Assembly: GCA_037893225.1 (NCBI GenBank)
Contig: JAZGUH010000053.1
Location: 930,001 to 994,000 of the forward strand
Source: Hippasteria phrygiana
Lineage: Eukaryota; Echinodermata; Asteroidea; Valvatida; Goniasteridae
DNA length: 64,000 bases
Direction of reading: 5' to 3'
Both the position numbers and the translations under genes were made by a program. Numbering within the stretch: position 1 is the first letter of the stretch; each line of letters opens with the position of its first letter. The notes beneath the pieces are model-generated. The model was not told where the DNA came from. It searched no databases and saw nothing but the letters and a program-made list of their open reading frames with translations. Positions 1 through 8,339 of this stretch are shown piece after piece.

Positions 1-999
1 AAATCCTTATCCAGGAGTCTCTCAGTTTTTGTGACACTACTGAAAATTATAGTTTAAATCTTAATCTGCCAAATTCTTTTCAATTTTTGGCAGGTCAGCC
101 GTTTATAATTTTTGCTAATTGTCCCCAGAGAGTAACACCCCTGAAAATGTGGTTTTTCCAAAACCGGCTAGCTGCCATTTTTCATACAACATCCCTCCAC
201 TTGCCAAGCCAAATAGAACAAATTTTAAAGCCAAAATTTATCAAGTCTTCACAAAAATGTATTATTCCAAAAAAGTTGTTTACAATTTATGCTAATCAGT
301 TTGGCGCAGCCATTTTGGCCAATTTAGTGTGGTGCACCCCTCAAGTGAAGTCATCACTTGCATGAAGTCATCACTTGCAAAATATGGACAAAAAGTCCCA
401 CACATAATGGCTTATTTAACCGCATTGGACAGAAAACGTTAACAATTGGTTATTTTTGCCGCCATTTTGATTTTTCGGCATAATTGTGGTGTCTAAATAC
501 CATCATGCCTTATGCATTATATGCTATGTAGTCTGTTACCTGAAAAAAAGACTAAAAACATGCATTATTCAATACTATAGTGGGTCTGCGTCGACAAAAA
601 AACAAAAAAAATAGGTTTTTTGGGGGGCCATTTTAAATTTTTGCCATATTCCAACATAATCGTTCATCTAAGAATTTGTATTCAACATATTCTTTTTTTC
701 ATGTAATTTGGCCATAGAAAAACTGGGTTTTGAAAAAAGTCTGGATGTATGTTTACGGTGACGGTAACTGCCTATTGTTTGGTATCAGTCAGAAACTGAA
801 AAAGAGACTCGAAAATGTTTAGCGGACTGCTGACTCCATTACCCCTGAAGTTACGTGGTTTCCAATCACACTAAGAATAAACTATAAGGTCATCATTGTT
901 CAAAGCTTACCTTAAAAACTCTCCTTACATCATGGATATTCTAAAAAATTAGTCCTCAACGGAGACGGCTTCGATCATCAGCCTCTTGTTTTGCACTTT
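1..999. other. AT-rich non-coding DNA, no gene recognised
   Basis: The short open frames here are AT-rich, have no recognisable domain and are not bounded by good splice sites. The stretch lies upstream of the first recognised exon of gene A and is probably intron. Upstream gene A exons are presumably before the window. Confidence 0.5.
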
Positions 1000-1262
1000 G
1001 TTGAACCCAGAACCCATTGTGTTTCTTTTGCTGATAGAGCATTCTCTGTAGGCCTATACGGCCCAATAATCTGGATCAAGCTCCCGGAATAAATCAGAGA
1101 CACTAGGTCAGTACATACATTCAAGACACTCCTGAAAGACCACCTGTTTCAGGAGGCATACCATCAATGATTATTCTTCACTTTTTGCCTCAGTGCCTTA
1201 GCGCAAACTTTTGATTTTGGCGCTTTAGAAATGCCATTGATTAATTGATTGATTGATTGGTT
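1000..1262 (+). mobile_element. 3' end of a LINE (CR1/L2-like), broken
   Basis: The + strand reads, with an internal stop and other damage, like the end of a LINE reverse-transcriptase ORF: a segment resembling 'DRAFSV...PIIW', then 'LPE', then 'RSVHTFKTLLKDHLFQEAY', followed by a stop. An Asn/Ser-Leu-Pro then 'sFKk.LKthLf' ending is characteristic of CR1/L2-type elements. It is followed by a short TTGA/ATTG microsatellite at about 1238-1262, the usual kind of 3' tail in these clades. Only the last ~60 codons are present, as expected for a 5'-truncated insertion. The clade assignment is tentative. Confidence 0.55.
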
Positions 1263-1284
1263 GACAATTATTGTAATTATACAG

Positions 1285-1605
1285 GACGCACAGACATCCA
1301 GCCGTCATCCACTACCATCAACGCAAGCCTACACTTACAACATACACGGCCTTCCTAAATCGTTTTCGCATATCTTAAAACTACTTCACGAAAAAAAGGA
1401 CCACGCTACTATCATTACAACTCAATCGACACTGACAGACGACATTGTCCAACTGCCCAATGATGTGGTCAATACACCCACAGACTGGACGCGGGATGGT
1501 TCCGTGCAGCAGAAGGTCGGGATGAGCAGTAAAGTGACACAGGACTGGACCATTCATATAAACTCAACCAACGAAAACATGCATGGGAGGATGACAACGG
1601 TGGAT
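1285..1605 (+). CDS. Gene A, penultimate coding exon: extracellular-type segment of an unknown membrane protein
   Basis: I do not recognise this family. The exon is 107 codons, phase 0 at both ends. A pyrimidine-rich stretch ending in ATACAG precedes it and a consensus donor GTAAGT follows at 1606. The reading frame is fully open, with balanced codon use unlike the AT-rich surroundings. The peptide is hydrophilic and rich in Thr, Ser, Asp and His, has a sequon (NST, in 'HINSTNENMH') and has no membrane segment. Joined to the next supported exon (4861-5085, also phase 0), it makes a 181-residue C-terminal part of a type I-like membrane protein with this exon on the outside. Upstream exons should lie before the window. 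An undetected exon between the two cannot be excluded. Coding status is inferred from splice sites, phase and composition, not homology. Confidence 0.6.
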
Positions 1606-1680
1606 GTAAGTGAATTCATACGAGGTGCGATCAAAAAGTTCCGAGACTGCGCCTATAACAAGCAAAAACCGTACGTGATT

Positions 1681-2440
1681 TAAATCTGGCCGCCATCCCC
1701 TTCAAAGTAGTCCCCTTGTGCAGCGATACACCGCTCCCAGCGCTCCTGCCGCGATTGGAACGCTCACTGGATATCCCGTTCCGTAAGCGCGTCAAGCACC
1801 ACCTGCGATTCTCGTTGGATCTGCTCCACAGTGTCAAAACGGCGACCCTTCAGCTTTAACTTTATTTTGGGGAACAGAAAAAAGTCGCAGGGAGCCAAAT
1901 CCGGCGAGTATAGGGGGTGGGGAGCGACGATTGTGTTGTTGCGGGCGAGAAACTCACGCGTTTTAAGGCGCTGTGAGCGGGCGTGTTGTCATGTTGGAGC
2001 ACCCAATTGCCAGCGTGCCACAGTTCAGGCCGTTTGTGCCGAATGTTCTCCCTCAGACGTCTCAGAACGGTGCAGTAGAACTCAGCGTTGACAGTCTGAC
2101 CCTGGGGGAGGAATTCACGGTGCAGCATGCTCTTGGTTGCGCTCCTGAGGACCTGACCTGATGCGCCTTCTTCGGTCTTCGAGACTGCGGGCTCTTCCAC
2201 TGCATGCGAAGACTGCTGTTTGGTCTCTGGGTCGTAGCCGTAGACCCAACTCTCGTCACCGCTGATGATCCCCGACATGAAGTTTGGGTCATCCCGGGCC
2301 TGTTGACGGAGATCCTCGCAGACTTCCACACGGTGCTGCTTCTGCTCAAATTTCAGGTCCACGGTGAAATCAGAAATGCGCACGTACCAGTGTTCACAAA
2401 AATGCGTGTAACACAGGTGCTGATGTTGATCAAGCGATTT
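1681..2440 (-). pseudogene. Mariner transposase relic (DD34D catalytic domain, frameshifted)
   Basis: On the - strand the relic begins within the transposase. Reading downstream it shows 'GDESWVYGYDPETKQQSS' with the first catalytic Asp, 'HREFLPQGQTVNAEFYCTVL', 'LRENIRHKRPELW', and 'LQHDNTPAHSAL' with the second Asp. After a frameshift comes 'YSPDLAPCDFFLFPK' with the third Asp, then the C-terminal 'YFEGDGGQ'. These are hallmarks of mariner/SETMAR-like transposases. It is inactive: the HTH DNA-binding region is missing, there are frameshifts near 2230 and 1930, and a stop interrupts the C-terminal part. Confidence 0.85.
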
Positions 2441-2516
2441 AACTTGGAATACTCACTCACGAAAGTTATTGCTTACACCTGCTATGCACATTACTTTGCT
2501 GCAGTGTTGGAGGTCT

Positions 2517-2672
2517 CGAGACCGGCCTCGGCCTCGAGGCCGGCCTCGAGGCCGATTTTTATGGCCTCGGCCTCGGCCTTGGCCTCGGAGTGCAAGGCCT
2601 CGGCCTCGGCCTCGGCCTCGGAGCGTTCCGGACTCGAAGATCTGGTCGAGGCCGGCTCGAGGCCGCCCACTT
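2517..2672. repeat. GGCCTC/GGCCGA hexamer repeat (left subterminal array)
   Basis: Repeated GGCCTCG blocks interspersed with CTCGAGGCC palindromes, inside the left end of the hAT-like element. In translation they give Ala-Ser and Pro-Arg runs that are open in several frames but are not genes. Confidence 0.85.
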
Positions 2673-3321
2673 TGACCAATTTCCCTACCAATTCAGATGT
2701 GTTTTCTGTTTTAATTAATTTAAATTGTTTACCTCATCAAACTTTCGAGAAGCTGCCACAGTGAGTTCCGTGAAACAAAATAAAGTTCAAGCAGATACGC
2801 ACGAAATAATGAACTGGTATTTGCATTATTGCACCATGGAGCTATAGATAGCTCTCCGATTGCACGTACTCACGTACGTACATGTATATGTATCATCTTC
2901 TTGTAGAACCAGTCTACTCCCGCTAATACACTACATGTAGTTCCTGGTCCAGCACTTCACGCGCCCCATGAACTGCCACTATTATGTTACACGTACTCAG
3001 GAAGCATCTAATCTTCTTTTGTTAGATAATCAGTCTACTCCCGCTATAGACTGGTTCCTGGTCCACCACTCGGCCCTGAACGAGTGAACGTTAAAGCGAT
3101 AATCATAATGGCCGGCAGTGAAGTTGACCGTTACGCGTGCTCGCGCAACGCGAAGCCTGTCACATGTCTACTAATCTATGTACCCATAACTGCATGCCCT
3201 TGCAAAGACTGTCCTCTCTGTTCCAGCTAGTATTGGTTCCAAGACGTTACTATTGTACTTTTGTACTTTCGCAGTTGCAATGCACAGGCAGCGCGATAAG
3301 ATTTTGGATCTGTAGTAAAGT

Positions 3322-3680
3322 CTTGGATAAGTTGGCATTTCGGGGGCGCGACCAGACTGTGGACTGTGATAATGATGGACGGTAATTATGCAATCAGCGA
3401 CCGAGTTTGAGCACAATAGACGGATCCAGTGAGCGTCGCCCGATGGTGTTCTGACCAATCACATTCGTGGTTTATGTCCGACATGCGTGCACGCGCATGT
3501 GACGCGCGCGGCTGCAGATCAATGGTCATGATGCCTCGTCATGTCCTATGTATTTGCGCGTAATGAATAATTTATGATAAGGCTCAAACTCGGTCACTGA
3601 TTGGAGTCCTCGGAAAAGCGAGGGAGAATCGTCGAAAAGTAAAGAAAAAGTTAAGAATTGCCTGCCAACTTATCCAAGAC
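3322..3680. repeat. Nested inverted repeats (two pairs of arms)
   Basis: Outer arms: GTCTTGGATAAGTTGGCA at about 3321-3338 matches perfectly, inverted, at 3663-3680. Inner arms: the 21-base block containing GCGACCGAGTTTGAGC (3392-3413) matches 20 of 21 bases, inverted, at 3581-3601. This suggests two miniature foldback elements, one inside the other, within the hAT-like element. No coding sequence was recognised. Confidence 0.7.
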
Positions 3681-4050
3681 CCTTGTGGCGATCCAACATC
3701 GTGCACGTTTGACAAACACCGGCTGCGGATTCGGCTGCATTTTGTAAACTACGCATACGTGAGGCCAGAACGCACTTACAAAGCCGGGATTTCGAGGACA
3801 CAACGTTAGTGAATCTGGCGCGCGGGCGCCTCCGAAATAACAACACAAGGGTCTTGGGCCCAAGACTATGTTCCAGCCAGCAGTGCTCCAGTGGAGCGCA
3901 TTTTTAGCAGAGGAGGGATTATTATGAGGCCCCACCGTGCAAAGCTATCCCAACAGATGCTGGAGACCCTTATGTTCTTGAAATGCAATGAACATATCCT
4001 TTGAGTAACCTGCCTTTGACTTGAAAATAAAAAAAATCCAACAAAATCTT

Positions 4051-4500
4051 AAACGTTGTGTACACGACTGGTAATCCTCTAATTTGTTTTTACTGAATTA
4101 TTACGAAATACCTTACTAGCCTGTAAGTTAATAGTAGTCTCAATCATCGTGTGAAATGATAGCACCAGGTGTGCTGTCGTTGTCAAGAAAAGAGGAAATT
4201 TATATTGTTTTCAATCGTTGTAAAACTGCCCTGTAGCCTTTAGTCAAGGCGCGCGTGGCTACCCGGACGAGTGGCGCGCCCCGGACGTACATGCTGGCAT
4301 TCGGGGCGCGTCACGTGTCCATGTAGCCACGCGCGTCTTGACTAAAGGCTATCATCCGCCCGACGGTTGAAAACGAGCGCCGTTTTTCTCTCGTTTTTCT
4401 CGCCATCCAAGAACGCAAAACTTTGAACAGGTCAGTGGAACCATATTTCCTATAAAATACTAACCCGCAAATCCGCCCATTTCTGAAAATTGCAACAATG
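4051..4500. repeat. Dispersed repeat family X, copy 1
   Basis: Near-identical to 15703-16190 over about 450 bases, and more distantly similar to 52470-52880. Shared landmarks: 'GGTAATCCTC', 'AATACCTTACTAG', 'GTGAAATGATAGCACCAGG' and the long palindrome at 4234-4351. No ORF is conserved between copies. Confidence 0.8.
4234..4351. repeat. 118-bp foldback palindrome in family X copy 1
   Basis: The arm starting TAGCCTTTAGTCAAGGCGCG at 4234 is inverted at the other end (GCGCGTCTTGACTAAAGGCTA ending 4351). Inner segments (GGCGCGCCCCGGA and GGGGCGCGTCACG) also pair, so nearly the whole unit can fold on itself. Confidence 0.8.
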
Positions 4501-4563
4501 ACCAATCATGCACACTGCCTTTAACCTTGATTTAGTGGATTATTTGTTTATTACGTGTTTAGT

Positions 4564-4706
4564 AGCCGGCCTCGGCCTCGGCCTTGGCCTCGGACGTTGT
4601 GGCCTCGGCCTTGGCCTCGGACGTTGTGGCCTCGGCCTCGGTCTCGGCCTCGGAGGTTGTGGCCTCGGTCTTGGCCTCGGCCTCGGAGGTTGTGGCCTTG
4701 ACTACA
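4564..4706. repeat. GGCCTC repeat (right subterminal array)
   Basis: Repeats of GGCCTCGG with GGACGTTGT or GGAGGTTGT spacers, about 30-36 bases apart, forming the right subterminal array of the hAT-like element at 2502-4712. Confidence 0.85.
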
Positions 4707-4860
4707 ACACTGCTTTGCTGCACTCCGTTCGTTCGTAACAGGAACAGTCTGGGAACTTTTTGATCGCACCTCGTAAATGGGTAGATGGAAACTTGATCTA
4801 GCCTTTTCTTGCGGCGCCAGACGGTTGAATATTTCATACGAAATATTTTTCCCATTTCAG

Positions 4861-5085
4861 AGCATGTGCAATCTCCGAAACACAACCATTCACTGGATTA
4901 AGGTGTTTTGCAAAACAATGCAGAGACAACCAGCCATCGTACGAGTTGGGCTTCTTGCCGTGATGGGGCTGACCAGTTTGATCGTGACCCTGATTGGCTA
5001 CAAGTTGATGTGTCCTCGGGTTCATCGCAGGGAGGGAATAGAGAAACTGTACGACATGGAGGATAGTTGGCTCATGTTTGCTTAA
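4861..5085 (+). CDS. Gene A, terminal coding exon: membrane segment and cytoplasmic tail
   Basis: A consensus acceptor (TTTTTCCCATTTCAG) ends at 4860. The frame starts in phase 0, matching the donor at 1605, and runs 74 codons to a TAA at 5083-5085. The peptide has a sequon (RNTTIH), then a basic/aromatic stretch, then a hydrophobic segment of about 19 residues (around 'VGLLAVMGLTSLIVTLIGY'). A short tail follows, starting with basic residues (RVHRREG) and ending acidic (KLYDMEDSW). The positive charges after the hydrophobic segment and the sequon before it support a single-pass protein with its C-terminus in the cytosol. The family is not recognised. The YDMEDSW tail could be a sorting or signalling motif, but that is speculation. 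Confidence 0.65.
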   Translation, partial: SMCNLRNTTIHWIKVFCKTMQRQPAIVRVGLLAVMGLTSLIVTLIGYKLMCPRVHRREGIEKLYDMEDSWLMFA

Positions 5086-5720
5086 CTGTTATCACCCAAA
5101 ATGACGGTATACGTAGTTTTACCGCAGTGCATCACGGAGGGAAAACGGGGGTCACCGCCGCGGCTCGTACGATTTTTACATTTTCCACGCAAATTTTTCG
5201 ATCATATATGGCTCCCGAGGAAAAACCTGCACATTGTAGTTTATGACGGTAATATCTTCCACGACAGATAGGGCTAAAACTGCACATTTGACTGTCTTTT
5301 GGTCGAAAACCGATCGTACGTCGGCATCATTATCTGCACGTAAAAGTATAGCGAGCGTTGAGGGATGACCCCCCCCCCCCCTGAAAACTGCAATTTCATG
5401 CTGTAAACACTGTACTATTTTCTTATAAACCAAATAGCATTTTTGTAGATACATATTTATGTAATTCTTTCTTCAGTCAGTTTAAATAATTTTCTTCAAA
5501 CTCAAAATTGGATTGTTATACATTAAAGTTTGCTCACTTACCAGTTACGGTAACCGTACTCTACCTTGGCGTAGATATCCCCCAGTTTCCCTGTTTATCT
5601 TCACAGAGTTCCATCGATTTAAGGCCGTACCATCACTCACGTCAATTTAAAAGTGAAGTGAATTTGTTTAGGAAATATCAGAGGTCACAATAAAACAATA
5701 CAAGAAGCCATGAAATTCGC
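5086..5720 (+). other. Probable 3' UTR of gene A, polyadenylation signal at 5689-5694
   Basis: After the gene A stop there is no further coding signal. A canonical AATAAA lies at 5689-5694, about 600 bases downstream, a reasonable end for the transcript. A C-run lies at about 5370-5382. Whether the transcript ends here is inference. Confidence 0.4.
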
Positions 5721-6459
5721 TTTGTTTTGCATTCCCGAAAAGTATGAGTCAGCCTTGACATTGAATATCGCAGTGAAACCAATCGTTGTTGATCTCACTT
5801 TCCTGCAATGAGGAAGAAATCACAAATTGCTTCATTTTGTCCATCATATTTTTGGTACTGTTCATCACTTGCGAAATATTTCTTTCAACTTTGACCCTAT
5901 TTGGGTATAGGGTTAATTAGACAAATTAATTAACGAGCTCGTAATGAAGTTTATTGTTTTTAAAGTGTAACTTGGCAACCATATATCACCTACCATGGCT
6001 AATGGTATTCTTTTGCTGTCCTTATTCCCCATTTCTTACAAACTAGTGCAGTGCCCGTTCAAAATGTGCCTGTTCAAAACGGTTTCGTAAAAAAAGCCAC
6101 AAGTGCATGTTTTCATGCCACACGCGTGTGTCACAGCTTTGGAAGCGAGTTTCTTAAGAAGAGCTGGTTTTTGTAACACTGATGCGCATCTGTCTAATTT
6201 GCATATTAGATCACGCCCTATTGCATGCGTGGCGGTCTATATAACTACAATGTTTGCGGGTCTAGGCCTCCAGTATTGCTGCTTTTTTGCAGCTTTTTTG
6301 AGAACCGCTCATCCAAACAACTTCAAACTTAACACTGCACATCCTTGGGTTCTGAGAAATACACCTGCCAATTTTCAACTCCGGTTCTGGAGATAATCGA
6401 ATTACGGATAGACACACACACATACATACATACATACATACATATAGTCGTACTTTACC
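5721..6459. other. Intergenic DNA, no gene seen; CATA microsatellite
   Basis: No coding signal was recognised. A CA/CATA microsatellite lies at about 6413-6444. The open frame near 6103-6396 has no recognisable domain or start context. Confidence 0.5.
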
Positions 6460-6600
6460 GAGGACAATGCTTTGTGTTTCCTATTGTTCCTTTAATATAA
6501 CCCAACACCATACATAAACTAAGCACGTATTTCTACTTGCGAGGACTGATTTCAACAAAAGACTTGACTTGCGAGGACTAAAAGATTTCTTTAGGTGCGT
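6460..6600 (+). repeat. Dispersed repeat family Y, copy 1
   Basis: Shares 'AATATAACCCAAC', 'CTAAGCACGTA', 'CTTGCGAGGAC' and 'AAAAGACTTGAC' with 11055-11200 in the same order, and with 48500-48680 on the opposite strand. Confidence 0.75.
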
Positions 6601-6630
6601 TCGAGTATGGATCGACTTAGCCCTACAAAT

Positions 6631-6708
6631 AGGGCTGTAAATGGTTCCTTTTTAACTTCTGCTGACAGTAAAAAGCCAGAAGTTAAAAAGGGAACAATTT
6701 ACAGCCCT
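6631..6708. repeat. Near-perfect hairpin repeat, ~31-bp arms
   Basis: AGGGCTGTAAATGGTTCC (from 6631), continuing through TTTTTAACTTCTG, is repeated in inverted orientation at 6677-6708 with one or two differences. The loop is about 15 bases. It fits a very short foldback or miniature inverted-repeat element. Confidence 0.8.
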
Positions 6709-7099
6709 ATATGCTTTGTGTTTCCTATCCTTTAATATACAGGCATGCAACTCTTCAATTGCAAACAACGATGAAAATATCTTCACCAATTTGCAAGCGC
6801 GTAGCGCAGAGCCCTTGCGTGGGATTGAAAGCCGAGTGAGAGATTTTAACCTCATTTTGTGGCATGTTTTCTATTAAAAAATTACACAAAATGCTTCAAT
6901 TTATTTTTACCATTTATTCAGATGTACCTTGATATTCTCAACTAATGAATCCTTTTGACACGTTAAATCGATATCAAAACATTTTTCTAACGTTTTACCA
7001 GCGCGTGCAACATGTAGGTATAGTGTCCGTATCCCGATTGTACTGTATTGTATTCATACACGCGAGAAAAAAAAAATGCGGAACCTAACTATAAGTCTG
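6709..7099. other. Intergenic DNA, no gene seen
   Basis: AT-rich sequence without a recognisable coding region. The first ~40 bases repeat the 'CTTTGTGTTTCCTAT' block seen at 6470, as if the hairpin at 6631 had interrupted a repeat. Confidence 0.4.
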
Positions 7100-7689
7100 T
7101 AGTCGATAGAGGGCGCTATAGCGACTCGTTCATAAAACAGCAAGATTGTACAGTACGCTACATAATGCGCACGTAGTCTGCGTGCTGCACCTTTCTATGC
7201 TATGTACATTGTATGTACCATCCCTGAGCCAGAAGAGTCCTAGGGCACTGAACACTGAACACTGAACTCTGATGGCAGATCCTCTGACGGCACGGGTCCG
7301 AGGTTCTCTCGGGAGACCCACCCGGGTGGCGGTAACTGCGTCGAGCCTGACATTTCAGACCGGACGTAGGCAAAGTCCATCGGAGGGACCGAGTCACTGG
7401 CGGTATATCCGGCGTGCAGAGCTGTGCCAGCCGGTCGTCCTGGATTCTCCTTGCCATCGGGTCTCCTGTCGCATGCTCCAAGATAGTGGGCTACGGATTG
7501 TGCACCCGATTCTTCACTCTAAACATCAATTGCACAAGTTCTCCATGTCTTTGAAAAGGACAGATGAGTTCGTCACTCACGTCCTCGTTTCGCAGCAGCC
7601 CGCGCCAACCTTTGACGGGCACTCGCCAAAGTCCTGCGTCCGCCGGAGCGTCCCATCACGCGGTCGAAACACAGGGAAAAAAGAATTGA

Positions 7690-8339
7690 AGGCGCTGAAC
7701 GTTGCGACGTGGAACGTTCGCACTCTGCTTGACAGCGCCGACAAGTCGTCCTCAGCGTCGTACCGCTTTGGTCGCCGCCGAACTGAGCCGCTACAACATT
7801 GACATCGCCGCGCTCAGTGAGACTCGTTTCTCTGACGAAGGCTCGCTTACGGTCGCCCGGCCGGCTCCCCGTGCGTCCATGGTGTCGGCTTCGCCATTCG
7901 CTCGTCGTTGCTGTCGTCGCTGCCCGAGTCGCCGATTGGCGTCAGCGAGCGCCTGATGGCGCTGCGTGTCCCACTCGCGAAGGGCCGCTTTGTCACCCTG
8001 CTCAGCGCTTATGCACCAACTCTTGTCTCGTGTGACGAGGAAAAGACTTCGTTTTACGACGCTCTTCGCTCTGCACTTCAGCGCGTTCCTCGGACCGACA
8101 AAGTACTGTTGCTTGGTGACTTCAATGCGAGAGTCGGTTCGAATTTCCATGTATGGCAAGGCGTCATCGGTCGGCACGGTATTGAAAACGCCAACAACAA
8201 TGGGCTCCGCCTGCTTGAGCTGTGTTCCGAGTTTGGTCTCACTATCACCAATTCGATGTTCCAGCTCAAGGACAGGTACAAGACGTCATGGATGCACCCA
8301 CGATCAAGGCATTGGCACTTAATTGACTGTGCGTCGTGA
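7690..8339 (+). pseudogene. LINE endonuclease (APE-like) domain, frameshifted
   Basis: The domain opens with 'LNVATWNVRTLLDS' (the TWNVRTL start of APE-type LINE endonucleases). It continues after a frameshift with 'YNIDIAALSETRFSDEGS', where the Glu of SETR is the metal-binding residue. After another shift come 'LLSAYAPT', 'LLLGDFNARVGSN' (catalytic Asp/Asn) and 'TSWMHPRSRHWHLID' (Ser-Arg-H...D end of the fold). The role is nicking target DNA to prime reverse transcription. At least two frameshifts, plus a terminal stop before the TDHR-type motif, make it non-functional. Confidence 0.85.

Larger units (their letters stand above)
2502..4712. mobile_element. hAT-like non-autonomous element with GGCCTC subterminal repeats
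   Basis: The ends are CAGTGTTGGAGGTC... at 2502 and, on the other strand from 4712, CAGTGTTGTAGTCAAGGCC. Both are flanked by the identical 8-bp sequence CTTTGCTG (2494-2501 and 4713-4720). An 8-bp duplication with CAGTG termini is the hAT signature. Both ends carry arrays of the hexamer GGCCTC (2517-2672 and 4564-4706), possibly subterminal transposase-binding repeats. No transposase frame was recognised, so it is presumably non-autonomous. It holds the inverted-repeat unit at 3322-3680 and the dispersed repeat at 4051-4500. Confidence 0.8.
1619..4775 (-). mobile_element. Mariner-type element (TIR to TIR), interrupted by a hAT-like insertion
   Basis: The left end reads TACGAGGTGCGATCAAAAAG (1619-1638). 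The right end, 4741-4775, is its inverse complement: about 32 of 35 positions match, ending CACCTCGTA. TA dinucleotides at 1619-1620 and 4774-4775 fit the mariner TA target. The transposase relic between them is on the - strand. Removing the nested hAT-like element (2502-4712 plus one target copy) leaves under 1 kb, shorter than a typical ~1.3-kb mariner, so the N-terminal transposase region is deleted. The element fills nearly all of the intron between the two gene A exons: it starts 13 bases after the donor and ends about 85 bases before the acceptor. Confidence 0.8.

Noticed and set aside
2204..2764. 186-codon + strand open frame
   Set aside because: It overlaps the opposite strand of a mariner transposase relic and runs into GGCCTC repeats.
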